Assembly: GCF_000208865.1 (NCBI RefSeq)
Contig: NC_018392.1
Location: 2,376,793 to 2,440,792 of the forward strand
Length of the DNA stretch: 64,000 bases
Reading direction: 5' to 3'
From: Neospora caninum Liverpool
Taxonomy: Eukaryota; Apicomplexa; Conoidasida; Eucoccidiorida; Sarcocystidae
The position numbers were made by a program, and so were the translations under genes. Below the pieces are notes generated by a model. That model was given only the letters and a program-made list of their open reading frames with translations, made no database searches and had not been told where the DNA came from. Shown here in pieces: positions 25,843 through 38,172 of this stretch (the stretch's first letter is position 1; each line of letters opens with the position of its first letter).

Positions 25843-28193
25843 ATCTGTAGGGGTGTATGCTTGTAGAGATGTGGATGTTCAGCCAGGCGTACAGGTATAG
25901 AGGTGTTTGGATAGGTGAAGGGTGGCTGTATATGGGAGATGGTGTGCGAGGATGATGTAGGCGTAAGCGTATGCGCGGCAAACGCGTGGAGGGTTCTGTG
26001 TGACGAAACCGGTATAGACGGACGTGCGCAGTGGTTCAGTTCTCGCTGTACATGCGAGGCCCTACTACCCCTGGCAAGACGCGCAGGAGTCTCGCCTGCC
26101 TCTCGTGCTCTATGTCTTCTCCGGTGGCGCGTACGGGCTGCTCTCTTTGCCAGTGTTAACGCTCCGGTTCTCCCATCTCCAGCACTCACCCCTCCTCTGT
26201 GCGCAAACGTGAGGCGAGCCGTTTGTTTTTCGGCGCCCCCGTTCAGCCCTCTCGCCCTGTCCAGCGCACGGGAATCGGATTTCGTAATGGCCCTTGCCTC
26301 CGTTTCACCTTCGGTTTCCAACTTTTCCCCTCCGTTTTCGGTGCTTCTTCGCGGGACTCCCGAATCGCCACGCTTTCGGTCTCCTCGGCGTCGGTCACTT
26401 ATCCGGTTCCAGGCCAGCGGCAACCCCCTTGCATCTAGAGGCTGTGCGCAGCCAACTCGCGTTTTTTGCTTCTCCCGTTTCTTGCAGATAAACTGACCAA
26501 GTCTCCTGTCACCCTCCCTTTGCTGTCATTTCTCTCTCTCCTCATCCCAAGCGGTGCCAGTGTCTCTCTCTGTCTCCATTCTCTCTCTTGTCTCTCACCA
26601 TGTGTCTCTATTGACTACTCTGTCTCCACTTTCTCTGCTTTGCAGGCGTGCGCCGCTCAAGGGAATGTGAAGCGAGCGAAGGATGTGGTGCGTCAGATGA
26701 TTCGGGAAAATGTGCCTTTTTCGCCGTACCTTTACACCCTGGTGATTCGCGTCTTCGCCTCGGCGATGCGCCTCCCGCGGGTAAGCGATGCGGAGCGAAT
26801 CGCCAACCTTCGTTACGCCTGGCATCTCGTCCAGGACATGCGGATGAAAGGCGTCGAGATTGAGACAAAGACGCTCAACGCCCTTCTTGAGGTCTACATC
26901 GCTGGCGGTTTTTCGCAGTATGCCGTCGACATGCTCAAACAGTACCATGTGCTCGGGTGTGAACCCGACATTTACACCTACAAGGCTCTCCTCACGTAAG
27001 AAAGACAAAGCGATTAATCGAGCCGTCGCCGTCTCCACATACACATGTCTCCGCAGCTGTCGCCACCTCATCGAAGACGTGCCTATGCACAGAAAAGCAT
27101 CCACATCTATCTATATATATTTTTTATATAAATATATACATATATATGCATATATTTGTGGGTAGTTCTGTAAGCAGGTATTTTGGGACATTTGGCAGCT
27201 TGCATATTCGCTGTGTAGACAGATGGATTAAAAGGTAGTTGGGCGAATGCGTGTTTAGCTATAGGCGCATGTGTCTAGAGGAAGTGAACATGCACACCCC
27301 CTGGCTGTGAAGTGTGCGGGAGTGGCGACTTCCATGTAGATCTGGGATGCAGGTGCGATTGCGTTATAAACCGGCACTCAGCATCCACCGTAAATCTTGA
27401 GGTGCCGAGCCCCCGGCAATGATGAGACGAGAAAGCGAAAAGAAAGGAAAACGTGGCGGGTTTCTCAGCTGCGTGTGCGGGTGTGTGGTTGCTTTTCGTC
27501 GGACGAAAAATAATGGAGTCTCTGTGTGCGATTTTTGGGATGTCTCCGCGGCGTCGATCTGGCTTCTCGTCTTTCTTTGCTGAGACGTTCCCCTGCGTTC
27601 CCGCTTCTGTTTTGTTCAGGATGTTCGCCAAAGATCTGAAAGATGTCGGTCGGTTCTTTGCTTTGTGGGACTTCATGAGGCGCCACACGTCCCTGTCCCC
27701 GCCGCCTGCACTTTTGCACTTGGCCCTAAGCACGGCTATGGACTCCCAGTCGGCGAGTCGCACAGTCAAAGTTCTTCAAGAGATGTACGCCCTGAAAGTC
27801 TTTCCCACTCCGCAGCTGACCGACAGGCTGGCTCGAGTCGGGCGCGAGATCACAGCTATCCACGAGATGATTGGTCTCTTTGTGAAGCTTCAGAAACAGG
27901 ACGTGTTTGACAGAAACCGCAAGGAGCAACAGTTGCTGCAGACTCAGATTGACGAGCACGAACTGAAAGTCTTTGCCGAGCGGGGTGTACCCCTCAAGGG
28001 CGACAGAACGCCTGAACAGGAAGTCCGGAAAGACTTCTTCGACAAGCAAGATAAACTGAAAAAGGCGAAATACGGCGGAAATCGACGGCCGTGGATGCCC
28101 CTGGGCGATTTCCTTCAATCCAAGCAAAAGGGAGGAGAAGCGTACGCGAAAAGGCATGATCGACCGCGGCCTCCGCCTGAAGTCGAAGGCTAA
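22145..28193 (+). CDS. Pentatricopeptide-repeat (PPR) protein
   Basis: Exons 22145-25768, 26646-26995 and 27620-28193 join in phase (AGG|gtgggt ... ttgcag|GCG; CAC|gtaaga ... ttcag|GATG) to give up to 1515 residues. PPR proteins bind RNA in mitochondria or plastids. The repeats run from about residue 984 to 1420 (NFNALIKAK, VYAALIQAHVAAGDLASAF, VVYTVLIDGLVRAKKVRKAW, TYSELMHACCDRKDF, LYTLVIRVF, TYKALLTMFAKD). Repeat ends are typically degenerate. The first ~980 residues are Ser/Pro/Arg-rich low complexity with no known domain. The start is uncertain: ATGs at 22145 and 22199 are in frame, and the next plausible one is at 23214. An S/P/R-rich early segment could be an organellar presequence (inference). 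The C-terminus is lysine-rich after the last repeat. Repeats have been chosen by eye. Confidence 0.85.
25818..25844. repeat. (AT)n microsatellite
   Basis: An AT run just inside the first PPR intron (25769-26645). Confidence 0.95.
27103..27157. repeat. Imperfect TA-rich microsatellite
   Basis: A TA-rich stretch interrupted by a T run, in the second PPR intron (26996-27619). Confidence 0.8.
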
Positions 28194-29969
28194 AGCACAG
28201 CGCGTCCATCTCGCTGCAGATGCACGTCTCCACACCTACACGTGCGTCTGGGCATCTATACACGAGGGGCTGAAATGGCCGTCAGGCAAAAACACTTGGG
28301 TACACATATGCATCTACAGTGGGGGTCGTCACGTTTCCTCGTAGTGCATGTACGTATAAGTGCATAGCATCTATCAAGTGCTCGACGCTAGAGATATATA
28401 TATTAATATATATATATATATATATATATACATACATACATGTATGTATCTGTAGCGTCGGGAACCAGAGCGGTTTTTTATTTTTTGGGATTTGATTCGT
28501 TCTTCAATTGGCTTCCTTTCTCCGTTTCTTCCCTTGTCTGGTTTCCTTTGTCTTAATGTGTCGCTTTTCTTTCTTGTGTGCGTTTCCCGGAGCTTCGTTT
28601 TTCTGTCGGCGATAAACCAAGAGTGTGAATTGTTATTCGTTCTCAACTCGTTGCCGTATGTCGCGCCCTGCTCTTTCTCTTTGTCTTCTTTCCCTCCACT
28701 TATTCCGTCCCCCTTCCTGCCTTCGCACCTTCGGCTGGTCATTCCGTGCGTATCCTAGAAGGCGATGTCGCTGAGATGGAAGAAAAGGGCGCGAGAAACG
28801 AAAGAGGTTCGTCATGGCAAAACTGCTGTGATTCGGTTCCTTTATTCTTCCGCTCCGCGTCAGCTATTTTACGCGATCCCGATCGCTTATGGCAAACTAG
28901 GAATGGACGTCTCGTGCAAAAGGGAAAGCATGCGAACCCGCAGGGAGGCGCGACAAAAAGGTTCCGACACTGCCGATCGCTTGCGTATAGTGGGGAGTTC
29001 AGTCACCCCGAAGATGATCCAACAGATGCCAGAGCCGAGCGGAAACTAAATAGCATACAGACTACTTTACGATCTCACGTCGGTTTAATGAGTCAAAGTT
29101 TAGTCCGGAAGGTACCATCTGAAATATCTAACCGAGTATCCGCTTTGAAACAGCACATCGCGGCTAAAGGACCTCTGGGCTCTTTCACGATAGTTGTTGC
29201 CGTTCCTTTTGGAGTCGGCATTGTGCATGATACGTCTTTTCTGCATTGTGATTGAAATCACGAGCAGCCTAAGACCCCGCTCTTTGTGGTGTACCACTTT
29301 CTCGTAACCAGAAGAAAGAAAGTGAAACAGTTCCACGTATGTAGGTAAAAACGCGCAACACGGCGGGCTCAGCATTGCGAAAGCAGAGCAAAGACAATGG
29401 GAATTTTCGTGTCTCGCCTCGTTTGGGAACCGGAGTGCATTTTAGAGATCAAAGCAATCTGCTCCGTCTTGTGAAGAGCGACGAGAAGGTCGTTTCCTTA
29501 AGATCCTTAGACGCGGTTGAACGGAGGGGAAAACACGGCAGTTCGCTTGTTGTCGCTCCAGTCGGCGCCCCAACAACGCAAAGAAAGACCGTCCGCAAAA
29601 AGGCCAGGAGTCAAGTGTCCCTTCCTCAGTTGGCTGCTCTTTCAGTTCAGCCACACCGCAAACGAAAACGCAAGACTTCTCGGTTTCTGTTCTCTCCCGA
29701 AAAGGATTCTCGTCCGATCTCTTCGTCAACCCCAAGCCACAGACGACCAGAACGCCAGCCCATCCTAAATAAAAAATGCTTGGCAACAAAAAGGGTTTCC
29801 TGCGGTCGGTCCTTTCTCTCTCAGCGGTTGTAACAAGACGGAAAGCGCACAACCGTCGCCACAGCCGCGACGGAATTTCCTTGGTGTGCCGAAGACGGCG
29901 CCTTTTTCCTGGTGTAACAGCTGCCGTTTCTTTCGATGTGTCCGGTTCCAAGAAAAGATGCGTTATTAA
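28194..29969. other. Convergent spacer, PPR gene to PRP4
   Basis: The region lies between two converging stop codons and should be largely 3' UTR. It holds an (AT)n run at 28393-28430. Open frames at 28746-29255 and 29375-29833 (+) have no recognisable domain and no supporting splice partners, so I treat them as non-coding. Confidence 0.5.
28393..28430. repeat. (AT)n microsatellite
   Basis: AT run in the spacer about 200 bp past the PPR stop codon, followed by a short ACAT-rich tail. Confidence 0.9.
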
Positions 29970-30918
29970 CTACTTTTCTTGCTCCGCCTCGCTTTTTGTC
30001 TCGCGTGGTTCTGACTTCTCGGTTTTCGGGCTCGACGCATAGAAATGGCTCCCGCATTTCCACAGCTTCCAGGTGCGATCGAAGCCAACGCTGGCCAGGA
30101 TTTCTCCTCCTTTCATGACGTCCATGCTCATCACTCTGCCCTCGTGAGCTGCCAGCGTTTTCAGACAGGCAAAGTCGTTCACGCTCCAGACTTTCACGAG
30201 GCCGTCAAAAGATGAGGTGTACATACACCTCCCATATATAGGCTCAAACAGCACTTCTGTGACCAGTTTGTTGTGTGCGAGAACAGTAGTGATTATGTTT
30301 GAACTCGGTTTGTTACTGTGGCTCCCGCCCGGTTGAGGGCCGTTATTCGAAGCGGACGCGCCTTGCGATTGTTTGCTCATGCCCTTGCGCAGATCCCAGA
30401 TCTTCACTGAGTGGTCATCCGACGCTGTGGCTACGATATTTCCCATTATGGGATGGAAGGAAGCCGATACGACTTGCTTCACGTGCCCCACGAGAGGCAT
30501 AACTGTCCGGCCGGTTCGCAAGTCCCAGACACGGACAATGCCCGAGAGATCGGTGGTAACAATCAGTGAGCCGTCCGGGTGTATAGACACGCCATACACC
30601 GCCGCAGCATGACCTTCCTGGGAGAGCAGAGCGACAGGAAGCGAACAGGCGTGGATCGAGCAGCAAACAAGATGAAGGAAAAAAGAGAGACCGGTGGCTA
30701 AAGCAAGAATGCGGGATGAAGGGACGCATGCGAGTGTGAACAGCGGAGCTACTGGAGGCTCCGACACAAAGGAAGAAAGGTTAGTCGACTGCTGGAAGGA
30801 TCAATAAAAAAAGGGAAATGACAAACTAGGAAAATACCAACATCAACGTATCTACCAGAGACACCAACAACACAGTCAAGACAAAACCAAAGAACCCTCT
30901 GCGTATTATTCCAATCTC

Positions 30919-30956
<38 letters not shown>

Positions 30957-33550
30957 GGAAGCAGATTTACATAAATTGGACATCTACCGTGTTTATCGCA
31001 GTGGCGAGTTCCATGAGTATGCAGTGCTAGCACAGCATTCAGAAAGTTGCTTACCTGCAGGAGAAGTTCTTGCTGAGTCTCGATGTCCCAGAATCTCCAC
31101 GTTTCGTCGTGAGACGTGGACGCCAAGTACCTCCCGGAGGGATGGAAGGCCAGGCGGTTGACGCGGTCTTCGTGTCCCTCCAGCTGGAAGACCAGCAGAT
31201 CGCGACTGTTCTGGTTGCTGTGTGGAGTCTTTGCTGAGGATTCAAGGCCCGAACTGCGCGTGTGCATGCGGTGAATGTCCCACAAGCAGATCGCCCCATC
31301 CGCCCCTCCGCTGGCGAGAAGGAGCGGAACGCCGCCCTGTGTGGAAACGGGGAAAAACGCAAATAGACCATGCATGCAGAACGGGAGGCAGAAACGGAGA
31401 GGGGGATAAATGGTAGGTTCTGCCGCAAAAGCAGTGTATCCATCAAAACTTCCTCGTCTCTTTCCTCTACTCCCCTTCGGTCACACAGCTTCCCCTCCCT
31501 GTTCTCTTCGGCCATTTTGCTCCTTTCGCCGTCTTTTGCGTTGTCGCTGAGCGGCCTTCTGGCGTTTATCTTTTTGCCGTCTCATTCGGAGCAGCGGAGT
31601 CAGTCAGGAGGCGTTCTCAGTCCGGTTCTGAGTAGACACAGACTTCTCTTCTCTATGCGGACGAGGACGGGAAAACCTTGTGCATTGGCTAGCAACCGGA
31701 ACCCTCCTGTACTCCCGCGTTCTCACGAGAACTACGTGACTCTGACTCTTGAGTTCGCGCGAACGCCGCACACACTAAACATGAATATACATATAAATGT
31801 ATGTCTACATGGATATATATATATATATATATATATTTATATCTTGATGTATACATATATCCACGGAGGTAGAATCTCACATAACAGGCACACCAAAGCA
31901 TCCGTGTGCTTGCATGTGCCAAATACACATGCGCATTGTTTCTCACAAATATACGCCTGTTTCAGCGCCTGCTGATATGAAGAAGTGTGAGCTCACCTTC
32001 TGGGCTGTGTCGCTGCTTCTTGGGGCCTCTCCCTCTGGAGTGTCTCTCCACGCGAGTGCGTGGACGCGTCCCGTGTGGCCGCGTAGCTCTTGCAGCAGTT
32101 CGCCGTCTTGGACTGACCAGAGCTTGACGACTTCATTCCAGCTGCTGGTTGCGAGGAACTGGGAGTCGCCTCCCCACGACTGGAGCAAGAGAGGGTCCTC
32201 GTTCAGGTCCTGCCTTTTCTCTCCGCAGAAACGCACGCCTTCGTCTTCCTCCCACGCGTTTCTTGCCTCGTCCATGTCCGACTCGGTCGGCTCGGTCTTC
32301 ACGCGCTTCAAGGGTGCCGCCTCTGTCTCCACGTCGCCCTCCACGTCTGCACGTTCTGGCGACGCGAGGACGAAACGCAAAAGACGGGAACTGCCGGGAG
32401 AAAACCTGCAGCAGGTGAGGGGACGATCGTCGCCGACCTGAGACGCGCGCACCGCCAGTTGGTTTTGCAGGTGCGAACAGAACCGGCAGAGACTCCGAAG
32501 CACGGAGCGTTTCGGAAGCGGAGAGAGCGTGGCGGACGGCGAGAGGAGGAGGGCTGCCTGCGACTTGAGAGACACAGGCTTCGGCACGTCTCGCTTCAGG
32601 AGCTGCTCTTGGCGCAGACGCAGCCGCGAGCGCCGCACGCTGTCTTCGAGTAGAAACCGACGGGCTTCAAGGAGACTCGGCGAGCCTTCCGTGAAGAACA
32701 ATTCGTTGCCGTCTGCCACATCTTCTGCTGCCGCCTCTTCGATTCCCGCGCGCTTTGCCCGAGACAAAGACTCGTCTTCCAAAGTGAACTTTTGCAGCTC
32801 TTCCTGGGGCAGTGTCACGCCTTCGGCAAAGAGAAGCTTCAGGCGCTGTCTCCGCTCGAAGGGGCCTTCGCCAAAGAGACAGATCGGGTGTCCGAGCGCA
32901 CGCAGAACTCTGGGACGCAGGGGACACAGAACCACACGAGAAAACAGTGGAAAGTCGACACAGAAAAACGTAACAACCTCCAAAACTCGGCAAACGAGAC
33001 AGACGCACGCCACTACGCACTCACTTTCCTATGGCATATATATATATATATATATATATATCTAACGAAAGAGATGCGTATTTGCACCCGCACACCAATG
33101 TGCATGAAAACGGGTGCACATGTATACATCCATACGTCAACATTGCTGTTTATTCGGAATCGTACGCAGTGCCGTTTGTGTGTGGGTACCTAGGAGCTTT
33201 TGCCCAGGTGACGATCAAGACCCCGTGTGTGCGCCTCACTTTTTGACGGTTCGATCATGTGTCGGGCAGACAGCTTGGAAGTTCGAAGCCTTCTGCTGGA
33301 TCTCGAAGCGTTTCAGCAGCTCCTGGTGTCTCTGAACAGCCGGCTCGGCCTCGACTTCCTGGCCGCCTGATCCCGTATCCACTTCGCCAGTGACGTCCGA
33401 GACGGCGGCGACTCCCGCGGGCGCTGTGCCCGAGACTGGGCCGAAGTAAATGTGGGTTTTGCTCGGAGGACCATCGCTCAAATTTCCTTTTGCGCTCGCA
33501 GCAGGTGCATCGCCTGCTTGCGAGGGAGGCGACTCAATCTGAGGCGGCAT
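29970..33550 (-). CDS. PRPF4: U4/U6 small nuclear ribonucleoprotein PRP4
   Basis: Exons on the minus strand: 33240-33550, 31997-32909, 31055-31336, 29970-30617; all joins keep phase; 717 residues. PRP4 is a WD40 scaffold of the U4/U6.U5 tri-snRNP, acting with PRP3 in spliceosome assembly. The early motif KTHIYFG and the splicing-factor motif LFGEGPFERRQRLKLLF (~residues 115-131) identify PRP4. QVGDDRPLTCCRFSPG (~264) leads into the seven-bladed propeller. Later blades are clear: GRYLASTSHDETWRFWDIE, GIVRVWDLRTGR, IVATASDDHSVKIWDLR, LVKVWSV and FDRTWKLWKC. Two inserts are unusual: an acidic stretch of ~60 residues in the first blade (about VLASPERADVEG to GVRFCGEKRQ) and an Asn/Ser/Gly-rich loop after KIWDLRKG. 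The start at 33550 has a good context (aacaccATG). A short, very basic ORF starts 144 bp away on the other strand. Confidence 0.95.
30920..30953. repeat. (AT)n microsatellite with palindromic flanks
   Basis: The AT run is flanked by tccc and gggga, so the whole element is a near-perfect inverted repeat able to form a hairpin. It lies in the last PRP4 intron. Confidence 0.9.
31813..31837. repeat. (AT)n microsatellite
   Basis: AT run in the PRP4 intron 31337-31996. Confidence 0.9.
33036..33061. repeat. (AT)n microsatellite
   Basis: AT run in the first PRP4 intron (32910-33239). Confidence 0.9.
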
Positions 33551-33693
33551 GGTGTTAACGTTTTTCTCTGCTGGGCGTCCCCTCAGCGGCAACACGAGGC
33601 ATGTGGGCGCGGGGAATCCGGCCGGCGAATAGGCACAAGAGTGAACCGGGAACGGACGGGTTCTGTCGCCCAAGAAACGTGCGAAACGTGAAT

Positions 33694-33978
33694 ATGGCGT
33701 TGCACGAGGACTTCACCAAACGGAAAGAGCGCGGCCGCTATAGAAGACGGCCACGACGGGAATTCGAGTTGGCGAAAACAGGTGCTCTGGCTCCGGCCGA
33801 GAAGAAGCAGATAAAGAAGCGGGCCGAGACTGCTGGTTATCAACGGAGATCACGAGTCCGTGTTGATCTGATCTCGATGAAAGTGCAAATGAAGAATGGC
33901 GGTTTGCGCATCAGAAGACAAGGCGGCGTCGTTGTGAAAAAGGAACAGACGTCGCCTCTGCGGAGGAGACAATTCTGA
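33694..33978 (+). CDS. Small, highly basic hypothetical protein
   Basis: A 94-residue ORF beginning MALHEDFTKRKERGRYRR. It is about one third Arg/Lys, with no acidic domain, signal peptide or membrane segment, and I do not recognise a family. It starts 144 bp from the PRP4 start on the opposite strand, so the two could share a promoter. An internal gaaaacag|gtgctc could be a donor after ELAKT, in which case the true protein would be spliced and different at its C-terminus. Arg/Lys-rich ORFs can arise by chance in purine-rich DNA, so support is weak. If real, a nucleolar or ribosomal role would be a guess only. Confidence 0.35.
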   Translation: MALHEDFTKRKERGRYRRRPRREFELAKTGALAPAEKKQIKKRAETAGYQRRSRVRVDLISMKVQMKNGGLRIRRQGGVVVKKEQTSPLRRRQF

Positions 33979-36900
33979 GCGGTGGGGAAAGTCCGCAGGG
34001 GGTGGCTCGTGGTCGAAAACGCAAGGATGAACGCGCGCGGAGTCAACGCACTGCGTGAAGTCTCAGGGACAAAAACAGGTATTCGCTTCGTGCGGAAAAG
34101 AACGCGAGTGACGAAGGGAAACGCGGCGAGGGGACGAAGGAAGCAAAAAAGCGGGGGCCGGACACGAACGGGGCGCAGGCCGAGAAGAGGCAACGAACTC
34201 AGGACAGAGTTGTGGTCGATGAAGCAGCAAAGAATGAGACTCCTTCACACGCCTCAGTTCATTCGTCGATCACTCGATCCCTCTGGAGGCGTGAGGAGTG
34301 CATCGCAAATCTGGGACAATCTGGGACAACGGAGGAGAGATTTGGATTTTGGTTGGCATACCGGACTCAAAGGACAGAAGGAAGGTTGTGCATCCGAGGA
34401 TCTCAGACGAATTCCTTCGTGTTGCTTCCTTGCTTCAGAAGAAAAGTTGTTCCGAGAGGCCTTGGGAGTGATGCAGCCGCGAGATCTCTTCCGCCTCTCT
34501 TGGCGGTCAACTAGAGATATCGGGGCACGGTACTGCAAGCGACCGGGGTCAGTTTACTCGAAAACGAAAAAAGCGCAATCAGACCGACGAATGGAAAGAG
34601 GCCGTGACAGCGCGTCGAAGGGGGAAGTTCGAAATTGCAGTCCAGAGTGTTCGAAGTCGCCTTCGGCGACACAGAGGAGGGAGCTCCGAAGCGGCATGCA
34701 CGGGGAAGTGGACCGAGGAACACGAGAAAAAAGTACAAAAGCCGCTTCACAACGCAACTTTCTCCTCAGCACCCCTGGCGAGACAAAAAAAAACTGTGTC
34801 GCCGCCGTATGTTTACTGCAGTGAAAGAAAACGGGAAGAAATGGTGTCGGAGTGGCCTGCGTAAACCGGACGGAGTGATAAAAACTCAGCAGGGAGTTAC
34901 CTTTGGTTTCCGGGATGTGCATGCAGTGCGTCTAGAAACCCTGTTCCAAATCAGAGCCGGATCGAAACTGCAGAGCTGCGCAACGCTCAACGCCTCCTGC
35001 CAAAACCAAGAATAATGGGAAAAGCTGTTGTACACTCCTGCAAAAGGGGTAAGGAAGAGAAATCGAGACTGAAAGGAACGATATGTAATCGCGCACGGCG
35101 TACGTGTATTTACACGCGCCGTGCGGGGGGTCTTGCCGCTGGCACTCAGGGATTTTTTGTTCGCATGGCTCAGTCGCTTTACTGTTTTTCAAAAGAGAAG
35201 CAATGGTTTTCACTGGGGACGCAGGTGACACTACTGTTTTGTGGAACTCGAGAGTAACACGGATCAACCAATGCCTGCGCTGCATGTCCCCCCTGATCCC
35301 CTCGTACTCCACACAAACCACAGCTGTTGAAAGGGAAGGTGTGTGAATGTTCAACGGCACAGGGAAGATCCAGCATTGGTCACAGTGTGTCTTGTTTGTC
35401 GCAGCTGTCCGAGGGTTCGCGGTAGGAATCAGAAATCCGAGTCCGCGGATCGAGGGTGCACCCCGACAACTTTTAACGCCTCACATGCGCGTGATTCTGC
35501 CTACTGGCCTTCATTCCAGGTGCCTAGAAAAGGGAACTCGATCCGTTTCGTAGTGCGGGATGTGGCGTCTAGCGTTATCCCTGAACTTTTGAGCCGCTGC
35601 TGATGACCACAAGAGAGTATGGGCATAGCTTGACTCGTAGTCACGAGACATACTCAGTCAAAGCGGTTGAAACTGCTCATCTAACTTTGCCTTCGAAGCC
35701 AGATAGCTTAGATAAGAGTCTAAACTGCTGAAGCCGACGTCATTGTGCACTCGATAGGCGCTGTACACAGCCGAACAGTCGGGCAACGGAAAGGAGTCGA
35801 ATTCTACGAGCGCCCTCCCAGGGATTGAACGTTTGACTTGCGAAGGCACTGCGGGGTCATCCTTGGTGCGCGAAGTAAGGGAGGACTGGTGGATACAGCA
35901 TTCTTGACAAGCCGTCCAGAAACCGTTGGAGGATGGCCCTCACAAAGCGCCATCTATCGTACGGACGTGGTCACGCGGCCCCGTGCCGTCAGCCACAGGC
36001 ATATTGCTTCTCCTGGAATCCGAGCCCGCGATAGCGACGGATCGATGTCAATTTCGACTAGCGTAGGGGTCCAGCAGTTGTAAGTTATTACTCCTCATAA
36101 CTCTATTACACGTGCCTAATTAAACTGTCTGCTTATGCAGGTTGAACATTTTGCTGCTCCGCAGAATCCAAAGTGATGCCTGCTGTCTCGCGACTGCTGC
36201 TGAACCCTAGACCGTTAACAAGAGAAAAAGAGAACAAACGAGATGAATTTCGAGAATTTCGAATGTTCGGAGGCTTGGTTACAAGCTTTCAACATCCGCA
36301 GAGTGACCACATCGAAACAGGATCTGATACAGCGGCAATAGGGATAGAACACGGCTTCGTTCGCTTCTTCTGTTTTCGACGAGCAAGAACGGGGCCGCAG
36401 TCCATTCGTTTATCTAATTCATAGAGCCTCTGGTGCTGCCTGACTCCATACAGCTGGCGTCTAGTGCATGAACGAGCCTTTTGTGCCTTTTTCGCACCCT
36501 CAAAGAACGTCACCTCCCTCTCGCGACTCATTTTCCGACTGGAGCGCGTTCCACTTTGGAGAAAAACTGCCTTGCTGCCCTCACAAGAAAAACCGAGTAA
36601 GTGCGTGGCACCAAGACAACGTGAAGGCGCTTCACAGCGAACCTGACCTGTATTTCACCTTCCTGATTTTACGGATTGTAAGGTAGAATTCGTAATCCAG
36701 CCTAATTATCCAGGCGAAACCTGTGGAATCTGGTCTATGAGAGTCTTCGGAACCCTGCTACGTCTTTGAACAGCAAACGTCTGTGCAGGGCTCCAGGACA
36801 CGTCATTGGCTGTTCATTTCTGTGTCCTGTGCATATCACTTTTCTCGAAGTGCCTCGTTGGACGTGTGGCGACATTCTGCATGGATACAGTTCACCGCGG

Positions 36901-37932
36901 ATTAAAAATGCACGAAATAGAAACATGTTTGCCTCATTTTCGACTTCTTTCCACTTGGAAAAAGACAAACCGTTCGAGTACTGGGAAACGGGGTTCGAGC
37001 GGCAGGGACTGGTTGTCGAGTGCTTAGAGAATCTGTGGAGATGGAAGCAACCTTCTCCAAGAGATCGAAGCACAACGGAGAACCCACGACTTTACGTAAT
37101 TCCGCCGAATTCTCTCTACATCGTGTTTCACATCGGGATAGGATCGCGCCGCATCCTCACCTGACGCCGATCCGTAATAGGATGGAGACATCCGTTGACT
37201 AAACCGGTGCTGGCAGCATGTATCGAAACGCCTGCGTCTGTATTTGGATTTTCGGGGAGCCCGTGTCTCGCGGCAACAACTGCGATACGAAATCTGTATA
37301 GACGAGAATCCTTCCGCACACGCTCAGCCTCTTTTTTCCATCTCTGTCTCTTCGCCAGGAGAGCTGCGCCTGTGTACAGCTCGTTCCTTCTCTTTTCTGA
37401 TTTCCGAGTTTCGGAAGCGTTGCCTTTGAAAAGAGTGCGAAACTTCCGCATGTGTCTTCATGTCGCTTGACTCTCCTACGGCCAGCACAGGGGGCGCACG
37501 TTGGCGGCTTTCCTACGAAACCAGCGTCGCGGGTGCCACGCCGACAAGTGGAACCGTTCCAGCTGGCTGCGACTCTCTGGCTGACCTCTCGATTGCTGGT
37601 AGTCGATGATGGCCACGGCACCGCTTTTCCGTTGACACTTGTTTTTTCTTCAGCCGTTCGTTTTTTTCTGTATCAAGGGATTTCACGTGTTTGTTATTTC
37701 ATGCGGAAGTCATTTCTGCGCCAAGGAAAAAAACGGAGGTTCCACGGAAAACAGACAAATATATCTCCGAGCACCTGCAGCTGTGTTCTCGGCGAATATC
37801 TGTGTCGCAGTCGAGAGAGCGTGCGCAGCTTGTTACTCCCTGAACGTCTTGCGTCCACCTTTATTGCTCTGTGACGCTGACAGGTCACTCAGTTCTAGTT
37901 CCTGGGAACTCACTGCCGTTTTTCGCGAAAAG
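33979..37932. other. Poorly resolved region with coding-like fragments
   Basis: No complete gene could be assembled. A 280-codon open frame (33982-34824, +) starts just after the basic ORF; it is Arg/Lys/Ser-rich and domainless. On the minus strand 35658-35849 reads like a terminal exon (RALVEFDSFPLPDCSAVY and on, stop at 35658), with an acceptor at its 5' edge, but I found no phase-matched upstream exon. On the plus strand 36468-36596 reads like a first exon (MNEPFVPFSHPQRTS ... PHKKNR) ending in a strong donor gtaagt; a possible continuation lies at about 36994-37164. These may be parts of one or more unknown genes. Confidence 0.3.
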
Positions 37933-38172
37933 ATGGCTTTGATTACGTCGCCAGTTTACGTCGTTCCACAGCAGGTGACAGTCGCTCAGCCTGCGATGAT
38001 CAACGTCCAGCAGCCAGCACTGTGCGTCACAACGACTCCAGTCTACAATGTTTGCATTCCTGTCGCACCCCCCCCTCCAAAAGTGACGGTTTTGACGCCG
38101 CCTCCAGCTATTGTGACAACCGTCCCTTCTCCGGTGATGCTTTCCCCTCCACCTGTCTATTATCTCGCATGA
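37933..38172 (+). CDS. Pro/Val-rich small hypothetical protein
   Basis: A 79-residue single-exon ORF beginning MALITSPVYVVPQQVTVAQ and ending PPPVYYLA. It is built almost entirely from Val, Pro, Thr and Ala, has very few charged residues and ends in a Tyr-Tyr-Leu-Ala tail. The start has a purine at -3 and G at +4 (aagATGG). No domain or signal peptide is recognised. The composition recalls low-complexity proline/valine segments of coccidian cytoskeletal and surface-associated proteins, but that is only resemblance. It could also be one exon of a longer gene. Confidence 0.5.
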   Translation: MALITSPVYVVPQQVTVAQPAMINVQQPALCVTTTPVYNVCIPVAPPPPKVTVLTPPPAIVTTVPSPVMLSPPPVYYLA

